A stretch of 64,000 bases of DNA, taken from Lactarius indigo (Eukaryota; Basidiomycota; Agaricomycetes; Russulales; Russulaceae). The stretch is taken from assembly GCA_025766275.1 (NCBI GenBank), contig JAFKAC010000097.1, positions 124,001-188,000 of the forward strand, read 5' to 3'. The notes under the pieces are model-generated. The model did no database searches and had not been told where the DNA came from. It saw only the letters and a list, made by a program, of their open reading frames with translations. A program made the position numbers and the translations under genes. Shown in pieces: positions 44,823-55,008 of this stretch. Numbering within the stretch: position 1 is the stretch's first letter; each line of letters begins with the position of its first letter.

Positions 44823-46262
44823 CTATTTGTCGAAGTAGTACATGAGTATTTGAGCGTAATCTATGTATGTGTTGATGACGGTTACAGGGCGACCAGAGAG
44901 CCTGCGCGCAGTGACAAACTTCTCAACAGACGATGCTGGCTGGTCCTGTAAGCAAATCAAGTGAAGGGATGGCAACACTTCGGTGGTCACCGCCCCCGTA
45001 ATTTTTTCCAGCGCGAGAGCAGCGCATGCTGAAAACGTCCGAGACACAAACAGCGTCTGCACGGTGGGAAATTGGTGGAAGAGATGCAGCCATTCAACAT
45101 CGTTCGTAAACGCTAATTGACCAACTCCTCTGGGGTCGAGCTTGAGCTCAAGATGGGAAACAGTGGAGAGTGTCGCGGAAAATTGGCTGAACACCTCGGC
45201 CATGTGCGAGACTTGCCAGTAAATTGCTCCGCGTAAAATGATAGTGATGCTATGGCTGTCCCAGCACGGGCAGTTTGCACCATTCATGCTGATGGTGATA
45301 CCGCTGCATAAAAAGATAACTCGCGCATGCCTGAGTGGGGTTAACTTGGGGCCGACTGAGCGATTGACGAACTGGGAGATTTGCGTGACTTGAAAGTCAA
45401 CAGACCGATTCAAATAATCTATGGAGATCTGCTTTAGTTGAGGGCCGTCTATTTGGGCAACAAAGTCGTCCAGATACTCGATAGAACCTATGAATTTAAA
45501 GGTGGTGAGAGCAGGAAGGACAGTCTGTGTGACTGGAGACGGGCGCATTCGATCAGGGTGGGGACTCAAAGTAGCCGATTGGAATTCCATGATAAAGGTT
45601 TCAAGCCTCGGCGATGCTGCTAAAAACGCAATGATCGTCTCGGGTGAAATGTAAACAGCCGGAGGTATATCGCGAAGGTCGAAGGTGACAAGGTCACTGT
45701 CCGACAAAAGAAGGGTTGGTAAAGTCGGAAAGGGGATGCCATGCAAGCGGAGTGTCTGTAAGCGTGGTGCAGTTCCTCCCAAGAATCCCGCGGGAAGGAC
45801 CGACGCATTTCCATCCAGTGAGAAAATGTCGAGATATGTCAGTGCTGGAAGTGGCTCCTGCATCACCGTGGCCACCTTTTCCAGCTGCGAGCCCATTACA
45901 TTTAATCCGAGATAACATACACGATTGGGGTGCTCGAGTGCAGCGACGATATTTTCTTCTTCTTCTGGCCCGAGACTTCTCCAAGCGCGGCGATAATCAA
46001 TAACGATAGGAAATTCCGGCCAGATAGCGAGATTCTCCCTGACAGGAATTCTCTGTGGGCAGAGAATTCGGAGATCGAGACGGTGTGGTGACATAAATAT
46101 GAGTTGTCGCCAGCTTTGACATACGTGCGCCAGTAAGTGCCATTTCCATACAGGGAGATATACATTGATCATTCGATAGAAATCAAATATTTCAAGCAAG
46201 ACATTGTCTGAGAGCGCGCTGATTGTTGTCACACGGCTGTAACTCTCGCCTGTACCACACAA
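44823..46262 (-). CDS. F-box protein with leucine-rich-repeat-like C-terminus
   Basis: Single exon, 479 residues. An F-box lies at about residues 12-60 (ISALSDNVLLEIFDFYRM ... HLLAHVCQSWRQLIFMSP), the part that binds Skp1 in SCF ubiquitin ligases. The rest has irregular leucine-rich strands (LPALTYLDIFSLDG, LQTLRLHGIPFP, LETFIMEF, LVTFDLRDIP) of the kind that recognise substrates. Genes of this type are large, fast-evolving families in agaricomycetes. The ATG at 46262 is chosen because the F-box begins soon after it and a stop-rich stretch lies upstream. Substrate unknown. Confidence 0.85.
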   Translation of the reverse strand: MCGTGESYSRVTTISALSDNVLLEIFDFYRMINVYLPVWKWHLLAHVCQSWRQLIFMSPHRLDLRILCPQRIPVRENLAIWPEFPIVIDYRRAWRSLGPEEEENIVAALEHPNRVCYLGLNVMGSQLEKVATVMQEPLPALTYLDIFSLDGNASVLPAGFLGGTAPRLQTLRLHGIPFPTLPTLLLSDSDLVTFDLRDIPPAVYISPETIIAFLAASPRLETFIMEFQSATLSPHPDRMRPSPVTQTVLPALTTFKFIGSIEYLDDFVAQIDGPQLKQISIDYLNRSVDFQVTQISQFVNRSVGPKLTPLRHARVIFLCSGITISMNGANCPCWDSHSITIILRGAIYWQVSHMAEVFSQFSATLSTVSHLELKLDPRGVGQLAFTNDVEWLHLFHQFPTVQTLFVSRTFSACAALALEKITGAVTTEVLPSLHLICLQDQPASSVEKFVTARRLSGRPVTVINTYIDYAQILMYYFDK

Positions 46263-47208
46263 AGTCAGTACTTGCTGCAGTCACCACGAGGGTGCCGAAG
46301 GGCGCACTTTGAGCATGTACGTCCTCGCGTTCCTTGCAAAGACCTTGAGCAATATGTGAGGTCATATCAGAAGGTAAATTGCTCGGTGGCGAGAGCGGAC
46401 AACAGCTGATTGAAATTTGCAGTAACTCGCTCAGTTGATTGTTCAATCAAAACGGCAAAAGGAGGCACTGGACACACCTAGGAGAGCCAATCGATGGGAA
46501 CGGTTCAGAGAAACTCGGTAGGACTGGACATCGGCTGATTGAAGCAAAGAGCAGTTGTTGGAACTCGACCAACTTAACTTGAACTAGACCAGTCTTCAAT
46601 CCAGTGATAGCCTGTCAGTCCATGGATAATGCAGATAATGAAATAGGGTCTACGTACGAAGGAGCAATCAGTACCAGCCCTATAGGGGTGTTTGTTTGTT
46701 TGTTTTTATTTATCTATTATTTTGGATCCATAGGATGTTTGTTACGTTCTGGACCCGGATGGCTGAAAGTCTCACTTCCAGACCGGGGTCGAAGAAAGTT
46801 CAAAAGAAAGTTGCACACTGGCACAGGGCATGTCTCTCGTTGAGCTCTCGCCTAAGCGTCGCATTCGCGATGAGGGCTTCGGATTGCGTCCTCCTTGTAT
46901 CAGATTCCGTACTGTATGAGTCGGAAGGGAGGCTGGACAATAGCTGATTGGCGAGTAGTGGGGAGAATTCGGCAGTCCAGTAATATGGTACACGAAGACT
47001 TTAGACAAACTTTTGGATGTCCATTGGTAATGTGATAATGAAGCCTCTCTTATAAGTTACAGTACTGTACGATGATTGGAAGCGCCAGCCTAGGAGAGCG
47101 CTTACCGTATCGGTTCGGACCTTGTCGGCGGGCCGGACCTTGGACTGAACATAACGTTCCGTCGCTTGACCTGCCCATCGCCTTCTCTTTTCTTCTTTGT
47201 TCCGTGCG
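46263..47208. other. Divergent intergenic region between the F-box and E2 genes
   Basis: No gene seen. It contains a (GTTT)n stretch near 46687-46707 and TACTGTA motifs near 46908 and 47062. Confidence 0.5.
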
Positions 47209-49046
47209 ATGAGTCTCCTACGCACAACGCGATGCGTGCTCAGAAGGCAGAATAGTGTCGCGCACTTCCACCTCTCACCAGCGTGGTGGGCAGCTCGAAA
47301 AGTACTCCAGCGGTTCAAGCTTGCAGACATTGGAGAGGGCATAACAGAATGTGAAGTGATCAAATGGTACGATTGTCAATTTCTTGAATGGCCTGCTACG
47401 TGATGTAGAACGCCGTTTATGGTCTCCATAGGAGTACGACGCGAGGAACGCAGACGGGGGGGGGGGGGATATGCTTTATACTCCATTGTCTCTCGTTTCT
47501 TGGTTCAAACTCTGACGCCCGTGCTCCACCCACAGGAACGTATCCCCCCAGTCTTCCGTCAGTGCCTTTGACCCACTCTGTGAAGTCCAGAGCGACAAAG
47601 CAAGCGTCGAAATCACGAGTCCATTCGATGGTACCATCAAGGAGATCCTTGTGGAAGAGGGGCACGTCGCCAAAGTTGGCGACGGTCTGTGTGTCATCGA
47701 GACCGACGAAGACGTGTCGGATGCTTCTGCTTCCACCTCCCCTGTGGACCAACTGTCGCACCAGGATCAGAGACACGACGCGTCGGACCCACCAGCTGCG
47801 TCAGACGATCCTACGAAAGCCCGCCGTCCACACCCACTTGACCCAAATGACCCGCCAGCATCGGCGTCCAAGGTTTCTTTACCTCAAGGAATAGCGAATA
47901 GCATGCCGCGGGCGGACGTGCTTGCCCTACCCGCCGTGCGCCACTTGGCGCGGGAGAGTGGAGTGGATATCGCGTTGCTTTCCCCAGGTAGCGGAAAGAA
48001 CGGACGCGTCGAGCGCGTGGACGTGGAACGGTACCTCGCCCGTGAACAATCCGCGGGCGAGCAGCAGTCCCCCACTGCACCCCCTCCTCCTGCGTCAGAG
48101 GACGTTGTCGTTGAGCTGGGACGGACGCGGTATGGAATGTGGAAAGCGATGGAAAAGGTGCGTAAACAAGTCGGTTCTCTTCCTGGGTGGTTTTTCTAAC
48201 GATTCGTTTTTCCTCCAGAGTTTGGAAATCCCACATTTTGGGTGAGTGTCCCCGTCTCGGGAACGCTTGCGATGCTTATATGCGTCTAGTTATTCGACCT
48301 CTCTCGATCTTACTGCGTTGTACAATATTCTCCCCATCCTCAACGCGAACATACCCCCGCACTATCTTCCACCATCACAAGAGAAATCTACCCCGCCTCT
48401 CGTTTCTGCCTCATCGTTAGTTCCCATACCTCAAGTCCATACCCCACCTGCGTCAGGCACCTATGACAAGCTAACCTACCTCCCCATCCTTCTCAAAACC
48501 CTTTCCAAAGCAATGCACTCCTGGCCACTTTTCCGCTCCTCCATCACACCGGGCAGCATCTCAGACGGCCAAAAACCGACGTTGACCGTGCGCTCAAATT
48601 CGGACATCTGTGTGGCGCTGTCGACGCCGACGGGACTATACACGCCAACGGTTCGTGCCGTGGACAAACACTCCGTCTACAGCCTCGCCTCGACCCTCCG
48701 ACACTTTGCGCATCTTGGGCGGCAAGTGCCCAACGCGCTCACACCTGCCGAACTCCCGCGACGCGGCGGGACCCTCACCGTGAGCAACATCGGTGCAGTT
48801 GGGGCCGGTGAGAGCGCGATGCCTTTGCTCGTGCCCGGCGGGGGCGTCGCGATTGTCGCTCTGGGCCGCGCTCGGTGGACGTGGGATGTCGAGCGGGGCG
48901 ACGGGACCGGTGAGCGGAGGCTGAAGATGGGGGTCAGTTGGGCGGCGGATCATCGTGTCGTGGAAGGTGCGGAGCTCGCGGCGTTCGTGGAAACGTGGCG
49001 TGGGTACGTCGAACAGCCGGAACGGATGATAGCTGAGGGTGTTTGA
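47209..49046 (+). CDS. Branched-chain 2-oxoacid dehydrogenase E2 (lipoamide acyltransferase), 4 exons
   Basis: Exons 47209-47366, 47536-48157, 48219-48241 (23 nt) and 48290-49046 give 519 residues. An Arg-rich mitochondrial presequence (about residues 1-28) precedes a lipoyl domain starting FKLADIGEGI with the lipoylated lysine in QSDKASVEI (K74). The peripheral subunit-binding domain (LALPAVRHLARESGVDI ... GKNGRV, about residues 165-210) and a CoA-dependent acyltransferase domain follow, with IPHFGYST at its start and ADHRVVEGAE at its end (His about 489). The usual HxxxDG motif has Glu for Asp. It transfers branched acyl groups to CoA in Val/Leu/Ile breakdown in the mitochondrial matrix. 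The linker between domains is Pro/Asp-rich. Intron 1 contains a run of 13 G. Confidence 0.93.
47456..47468 (+). repeat. G13 homopolymer in E2 intron 1
   Basis: Thirteen consecutive G lie inside the intron 47367-47535. Length and accuracy may suffer from sequencing. Confidence 0.9.
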
Positions 49047-50791
49047 GAGGACGATCAGCCGTGACGCAAACAATGTACAGTAAAACTACAGTCACTTCAA
49101 TGAGATGCCATGATTCGTGGTCTGAAGGTGGATTTGGCGTGCCATCTTTGAGCGCCGAAAAGAGTGAGCCGAACTCGTTTCTCCGGTGAGCGGAGCTTAT
49201 GACCGTAAATGAAGTAAAGAATATCACGACCGGGTCCCCTCCAAGGGGTTGGACGAACCAAACGCGTGCCACGGGTGCCACCACATTACGGTCCCAACGG
49301 CTAGCGACAATCTGAAACGTCGGGTATTGTACGACGATCCCGAGGCGCATCGCACGTACTTTATCCATTTACTGTAAATTGCAGTAATTTGGGCCAGCTG
49401 CACTGGCAGCCGACCACGCTTCTCTTCTTTATGTTCTTTTTTTTATTTTTTTTAGAACGTGCAAATTTTTAAAAGCCTTCCTAGCAACGCAGCCGTCCTC
49501 GGTCCTTTCCATCTTGGCTGTAACGACGAGACCCTGGGGTGCCACAGATGTCAGGCGAGAGAGGGGCGCTCTAATACACTGCGGCGACAGCTATGTATGA
49601 AGCAGAATGGGGGTAACCGACAGAAGGGATGCGGCGCCCCACCGTGGCTGAATCGGTGCGACCACTCGGAATTATGCACGTTGCTATGATAGAGGGCGTG
49701 CGGTACTTGGCCCAGGTGTATACGTATCAGAACTGCGTCGCCTCGGGCTGAGGCTTGGCCTAAGTCAATTAAACCCTACCGAGAAAAAAGAAGCTCAGTG
49801 CAGCTCGCGGTACCTTGGCTAAATGAGGCCCGTCAACAAGAGGTTCTGTACGAGACTAAAGAGTCACATGAATGATGTACGATCCACAGAATTGGGTGCA
49901 GGACAGTACAGTCGTCAAAAAGCGACAGCGATTGCACGGACACGGTCCCGAGAATTCGGGCCTGGTGTATTGGTGGTTTTCAAGTAAGTTATGACAGATC
50001 GTCGATCAACTTGCTAAATTATCAGAATGGTAATTCGTTAAAATGACGTCATGCTGTACGTGTTTGTCTCTTTTCTCCGACGCCTCGGATTTCATCATCA
50101 CTCAAAGCTCACAGTACTTCTTCTCACGACTCGGAGGGTTGTTTATGTAGACCAATAGACTAGGTCCGTCTGAGTTTCTGAGCATTGTTCGGGGCATTAT
50201 TTCTGAGAACGGGGTAATCGAGTCCACAGTAGTAGCGTGTAAAAATAAAATTAGCCTCAGTATAACTTCACTGTCAAGGACGAGTTGGCTGCATTTATCC
50301 CAAGCTTTAACCACGGTCCTGAATCGGTGTTCTCAGAAAAAGATTGAAACTAATCTCTATGAGATACGAAGAACCGAGTAGAAGAATAGGAGAGCCCGCT
50401 ATACAGAAATGCCTTACTACTTGCTGTAAATTTTACATTTTGGCTTTACAGAAGAAACGATTTCTTGGGCGTAGGCGCGCAGCATAGGTCACTCAACTGA
50501 GTTGGGACTATTTTAGTATAACCAACAAGCGACGTGTTTACGGCTGCTCATGGGATAGGCTTTGGATAGACATCTGCGATGACGGGCTTCCCTCCATAGA
50601 CAGCAAATTATCTCGCAATTCCTACTCTTGTACACGTTTGAGATCAAAAAGGTGCATGTACTGTACCGTACGCAATTCTGGTCTATGTATAAATAGTCCC
50701 TGGAATAATAACAGCAGCAAAAAATAAAACAAATGAACCCGAGATAAACATAGATACCCCAGATAAGATAGGTAGCATCCTCCAGCCAAAC
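49047..50791. other. Convergent intergenic region between E2 and the Rab-like gene
   Basis: No gene recognised. It includes the palindrome TTACTGTAAATTGCAGTAA near 49370 and further TACTGTA/TACAGTA motifs at about 49076 and 50655. It presumably holds the 3' ends of both genes. Confidence 0.5.
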
Positions 50792-52180
50792 TCACGAAGA
50801 ACAGCATGCAGATTTGTGTGCCTTCTTCTGCGTACTTCTGTGGTCGCCAAGATTCACGGTGCTGCCGTTTCCAGCGGGCTCGGCCACTTCCGCATGGGCC
50901 TCCTCCCACTCCCAGCGCCTGACGACGCGCTGCGCGATATACGCGAACACATCGGACACGCCCGCGCCCGTCTTGGCAGATGTAAAGAACAGCTTCGGCC
51001 CGCGTGGCGGACGGCGCTGCATCGTCCGCGCCGTTGCATATCGCGCCGGGGTGATCGTAGGTGCGGTAGACGTCGACAGCGTCGACGTCGAGCGCGAGAG
51101 GCGCGCTCGGTGCGCGTGAGGGAGTGCCGATGGGGATGAGGAGCGCGAGCGTGCGGGCGGGGAGGAGGGCGCGGATTCGTACGGATCGCCGAGGTCGGAG
51201 AAGGAGGACCCGGCGGTGTGGAAGGAGGTGAAGCCCGTGTGCGTCGAGCTGATCGTGCCGTTCTGCGCGGGGCTGAATCGAGAGCGCGATTTGGAAGGGC
51301 GTTTGTGGTGCAGCGCGTGCAGGTCGATCGAGGCCGTGCGCGGAGGCGCCACGATCGTAGCCGCTGGGGCAGCTTCGCTGTCAAGTCCGGAGATGATATC
51401 GGGGTGAGAGACGGCGGGCGTGCGCGTCTCGTCGACAAGGACGATGTCTTCCCCATCCGCGTCCATATCCGCGTCTGAACTTGTGTTCCCGTTCTCGTGC
51501 AAGCCGTTTTCGTCGTCTGATCCGCTGACCACACGGGCAGGAACGTGGCCCGCCATCCAGCCCAAATCGTCCTTTGGCGTTTCGGGGCTGCTGGATCGGG
51601 ACTCCGAAGGGGGGACGAGCTCGTCGATGAAGCGCAGGGCGATGCCCTCTGGGACCGCGGCGCCCTCAGAACCGCGTACGAGATCTGTCTTGTTCCCGAC
51701 GACCACGAGGCAGTAGTCCTCCATGTCCTCGTCGGAGAGAGGGGCATGGGCGCGGAACTCGGACCACCACCGGGTCAGGGCGTGGAGCGTTGCGGGGCGA
51801 TTGACGTCGAACATGAGGACAGCGGCATCTGCACCACGAAAGAAGGCAGAGGAGAGCGAAGAGAAGCGTTCCTGGCCGGCGGTATCCTGTCAGCGAGCAG
51901 AGTGAGCGACGATGAAACAGGGGTGGCCGGGTGGAGAGACTGACCCAGATTTGGAGAGTGACAGACTGCTCTGAGTCGGAGTGATGGGGCACCGTCTTGG
52001 CGATGAAATCGGCACCAATGGTTGCGCGATATCCGGTCGAGAAATGACCAGAGACGTACTGTGTTGGTGTTAGCAACCACTGAGTAAGCTGAAAACCCTT
52101 CCAGCTTTGCGCACCTGGCCCCGGATGCTCGTCTTTCCCACTCCAGAGTTTCCGATGACGACGAGCTTGACCGTGCGCAT
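50792..52180 (-). CDS. Rab7-like small GTPase with a ~200-residue insertion, 3 exons
   Basis: Exons on the minus strand 52180-52115, 52058-51945 and 51886-50792 give 424 residues. G1 is GNSGVGKTS (10-18), the switch I region carries YRATIGADF, G3 is DTAGQERF (61-68), G4 is NKTD (125-128), and G5 TSAK begins only at 362. A normal Rab has about 30 residues between G4 and G5; here there are about 233, rich in Ser, Pro, Asp and Arg. The C-terminus CCSS carries the double cysteine for geranylgeranylation. Residues around switch I and II resemble Rab7/Ypt7, so a role in late endosome-vacuole traffic is likely but not proven. It shares a 181-bp divergent promoter region with ATP23. Confidence 0.88.
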
Positions 52181-52361
52181 GTTGCGTTTTTTTATCTGCG
52201 CTGGAGATAGTAAAAGTTATGGTCTGGGTGAGAACATAAAATGGTTCCGTGTATTGTGTCAATGGATGTCGTTTGTGGACTCTCGCCGCAGAGATCCGGC
52301 GCGGCAGTCTCACACCGCCGAGACGCGCGCTCGTGTGATTACTCCAGCAACTCAACTGCCA
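52181..52361. promoter_or_regulatory. 181-bp divergent promoter region between the Rab-like gene and ATP23
   Basis: The start codons of the two genes point away from each other across 181 bp, so regulatory sequence and leaders must be shared or overlapping. No clear TATA box is seen. Confidence 0.6.
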
Positions 52362-53287
52362 ATGAGCAACGCAGCAGGGTCAACCACCGACTCTGGGCCC
52401 TCGCTGCCGTCAAACTCGCTCTCGCCTTCCGAAAATAAGATATTCAAGAAATGGCGCAAAGAGTTTTCCTTACTCACGGGTTATGGTATCGACCCGGGCG
52501 ACCGCGTGTTCACCATCAACCGTCGTAACTGCGAGCGATGGAAGAAGGACCTCTTGGACTACAGTACGTATCTCGTCTGTTCCGTTTCTCATTTGCACTT
52601 GCACTTGCTTATGTGTAGCATAGGCCCATCGATACAGTTCATGTTCAAGCACCTCAAGCAGGCCGGTGCAAACGCCACGCCAGCTCACTTCCCTTGCATG
52701 CCATGCGACCTCACTCATTCTGGCGGCTTCTCTCCCGACGCAGGCGCAGTTGTCCTTTGCCAGGGGAACTTTCTCAATAAGAAGCACATGGAGCATACTA
52801 TCGTACACGAACTCGTGCATATGTACGATCATGCAGTGTTCAACGTGGATTGGAATAACCTGCGACACCACGCGTGTAGCGAGGTGCGTTCGTAATACGT
52901 CGTCCTACGATTAATTCCTTACAGATATTCCATACCCGCTCCCCCCCTCAGATCCGTGCAAACAGCCTGAGCGGAGATTGTTCCTGGGGACGTGAGATCC
53001 AGCGCGGAATCCTATCTTTCTCCAAGCAACACCAGGTACGCGCGACCTTCTTCCGTTTTGCGCTCCAAACTAGAACCATATCGCAGACCTGCGTTCGTAG
53101 GCGTGCCGTGATGTCCGTCATGGCCAATCCGAACTGTCCGGACAAGGAATCAGCCGAGCGTGCTGTGAATGAAGTTTGGGAGAGTTGCTTCAACGACACA
53201 CGACCCTTTGATGAGGTACGTCTGATCGGTATTACTCACATCCCCACTCTGTCATAGCGACACGCATACTGTACACAGATATATTGA
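52362..53287 (+). CDS. ATP23: Mitochondrial inner membrane protease ATP23, 5 exons
   Basis: Exons 52362-52563, 52624-52883, 52952-53035, 53087-53215 and 53279-53287 give 227 residues. The metalloprotease motif HELVH (129-133) lies in [19 protein letters not shown], typical of M76-family ATP23. Conserved cysteines occur in [29 protein letters not shown] and NPNCP, matching the Cys-rich intermembrane-space fold. The family processes the Atp6 precursor and helps assemble the F1Fo ATP synthase. The last exon contributes only two codons and the stop. All phases fit. Length is in the usual range (about 220-270). Confidence 0.93.
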
Positions 53288-54099
53288 TACGTTACCGCGA
53301 CACTTGAAGCTTAACGAGCCGCGATGCTACGCCCAAAGAGTGGGGGTGTCCGATTATTCGATTAGATTCAGGAATAGAAGTTGGGCGGACCAACTAGTTG
53401 GGTGCTACGTAGGGTTCTGTACCCCAAGACGCACGGTGTTGGGTTCAAAAAAGATATCAATTGGGTACTATTGTCTTTCTTCTCGACATCTTGTGGATCT
53501 ATGCAAACGCCATTGCGGAACTGTCTGCACGGAGATTACCGCTTACAGTACGTAATGAGACCTTTCTGATCTAAAGCGATGCATGAAAGACCTTCGCTCC
53601 TGATACTGTATCTCTGGAGGCAGTACGGACATGGGCTACATGGCCCAAAAAAAAACACATTTGGGGGTCGGGGTCTGTTACCGAATAGCGCCGTTTTTAA
53701 TTTCGGCTTTTGTTTGGCTCAATGTGCCGGAAACCAATGAAGGCCAGTAAGTAGGACCAAGTAGGACAGTAAAGTCATTATTGTACTCGAGATTGTACTC
53801 GACGTTTTAAATTTCCCGGTGAAACATCAACGAAATTTAACCACTTGAGAACGCACGCGACATTTTCAGTTGCGGTGAGCGTGGTTTCTAACTTACATGG
53901 GCCTTTCATACGGATTGGTGGAATTGGCAGACCGACATTGGTGGTTAGTACCATTCACACGTAGCCACACTAGTGCCTTAGCACAGTACCAGGACGTGGT
54001 GGTCCTAGTGCGGTACATTTCTGGGCCCGGTGCAGATGTTGAAAATAAACTCATGAACTTTTCGGTAAGTTGGCAAATTCCCAGATGCTTCACAGTCCG
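53288..54099. other. Intergenic region, no gene recognised
   Basis: TACTGTA motifs occur near 53271 and 53606, and a short A-run near 53647. No convincing coding signal was found. Confidence 0.4.
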
Positions 54100-54440
54100 T
54101 CAAGTTTCTCGGGTGTTGAAATTAAATCTCTCAAAATAAGATAGCTCTGAGCCGGAATGAAGAGGTGCTGTTGCAAGCTTCGCAGGCATAGTAGTAGCAG
54201 GGAAAGGGATTGGAACGAAGAATAGAGGCTGAAAAGGGCGGGCCTCACCATACAATACATCGAATGGCAAAGAGTACTTACTATATCCGAGCCATGCAGG
54301 CGGAGGACCAGGTGCACTGCCAATTTGCCTGTGTTCGGTAGTATACGGTACACACGGGTGTTTGTCAGTCCTGGGGTATTATGTAAAGACGCCACAATGT
54401 CTTCGATGTAACCGAGTGCCACTGTCGGCCTGCCGATATC
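54100..54440 (-). pseudogene. Possible ubiquitin-like domain remnant
   Basis: On the minus strand an open stretch from about 54440 encodes VALGYIEDIVASLHNTPG and then LAVHLVLRLHG. That ending resembles the LHLVLRLRG end of ubiquitin, and the preceding IEDIVASL fits the ubiquitin helix. A good donor (ATA|GTAAGT near 54285) and an acceptor (TTTTCAG near 54236) allow continuation to TGA at 54100. The N-terminal strand of the fold is not found upstream, so this is a fragment or a decayed gene. The likeness is by eye only. Confidence 0.3.
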
Positions 54441-55008
54441 TTGCCTTGTAACTTATCCTGCCATGAACATGGTCGACGTCAAAGATTCTTGGAACAAATC
54501 CAAGATACCCACTGGCATGGGACCATGGAGTTTGTACATACTCGTTACTGTCCACATGCTAAGAGGATTCAACAGCCCAGATATCGTTTAGTGCAATCTT
54601 CGAACCTTCGCACCACCAGTGATGACGGTGACTTAGAATGTTAATTCCTCAAAAAGAAAACTTCCCTGTCATGGACGTCATTTTTAAAACTTTGAGGATA
54701 GTTTTGGTGAAATAAAACGATCGGGTCTATGCTTTCTCCGGTCGGGCGGCATTTGGTAAAGGAAAATACCACTCACCGGACTCACCCTCATCAGTCTGCA
54801 AAAGGTGGGCCGCTACTGTAATTGGTTGTCAGGAGGTGCTAACAAGTAAGTGACAGCGCGGCTTGACCTCGGCCGGGAGGGAACCCAGCCTCATGAATAG
54901 CACCGCGGCGTTCCCTCACATCTATAAAAGCTGGTATCTCGTCGAGCCTGAGTCGACAGACGCCTCATTTGCTCCTACCTACTTTTGTGTCTAGGTAGAA
55001 CGTTCAGC
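54441..55008. promoter_or_regulatory. Upstream region of the acyl-CoA oxidase-like gene
   Basis: No gene. A TATAAAAG box lies near 54922-54930, about 80 bp before the ATG at 55009, with a pyrimidine-rich leader after it. Confidence 0.5.

Noticed and set aside
50814..51743. Long plus-strand ORFs opposite the Rab-like gene
   Set aside because: These are antisense shadows in GC-rich coding sequence; the minus-strand gene has G-box motifs and consistent splice phases.
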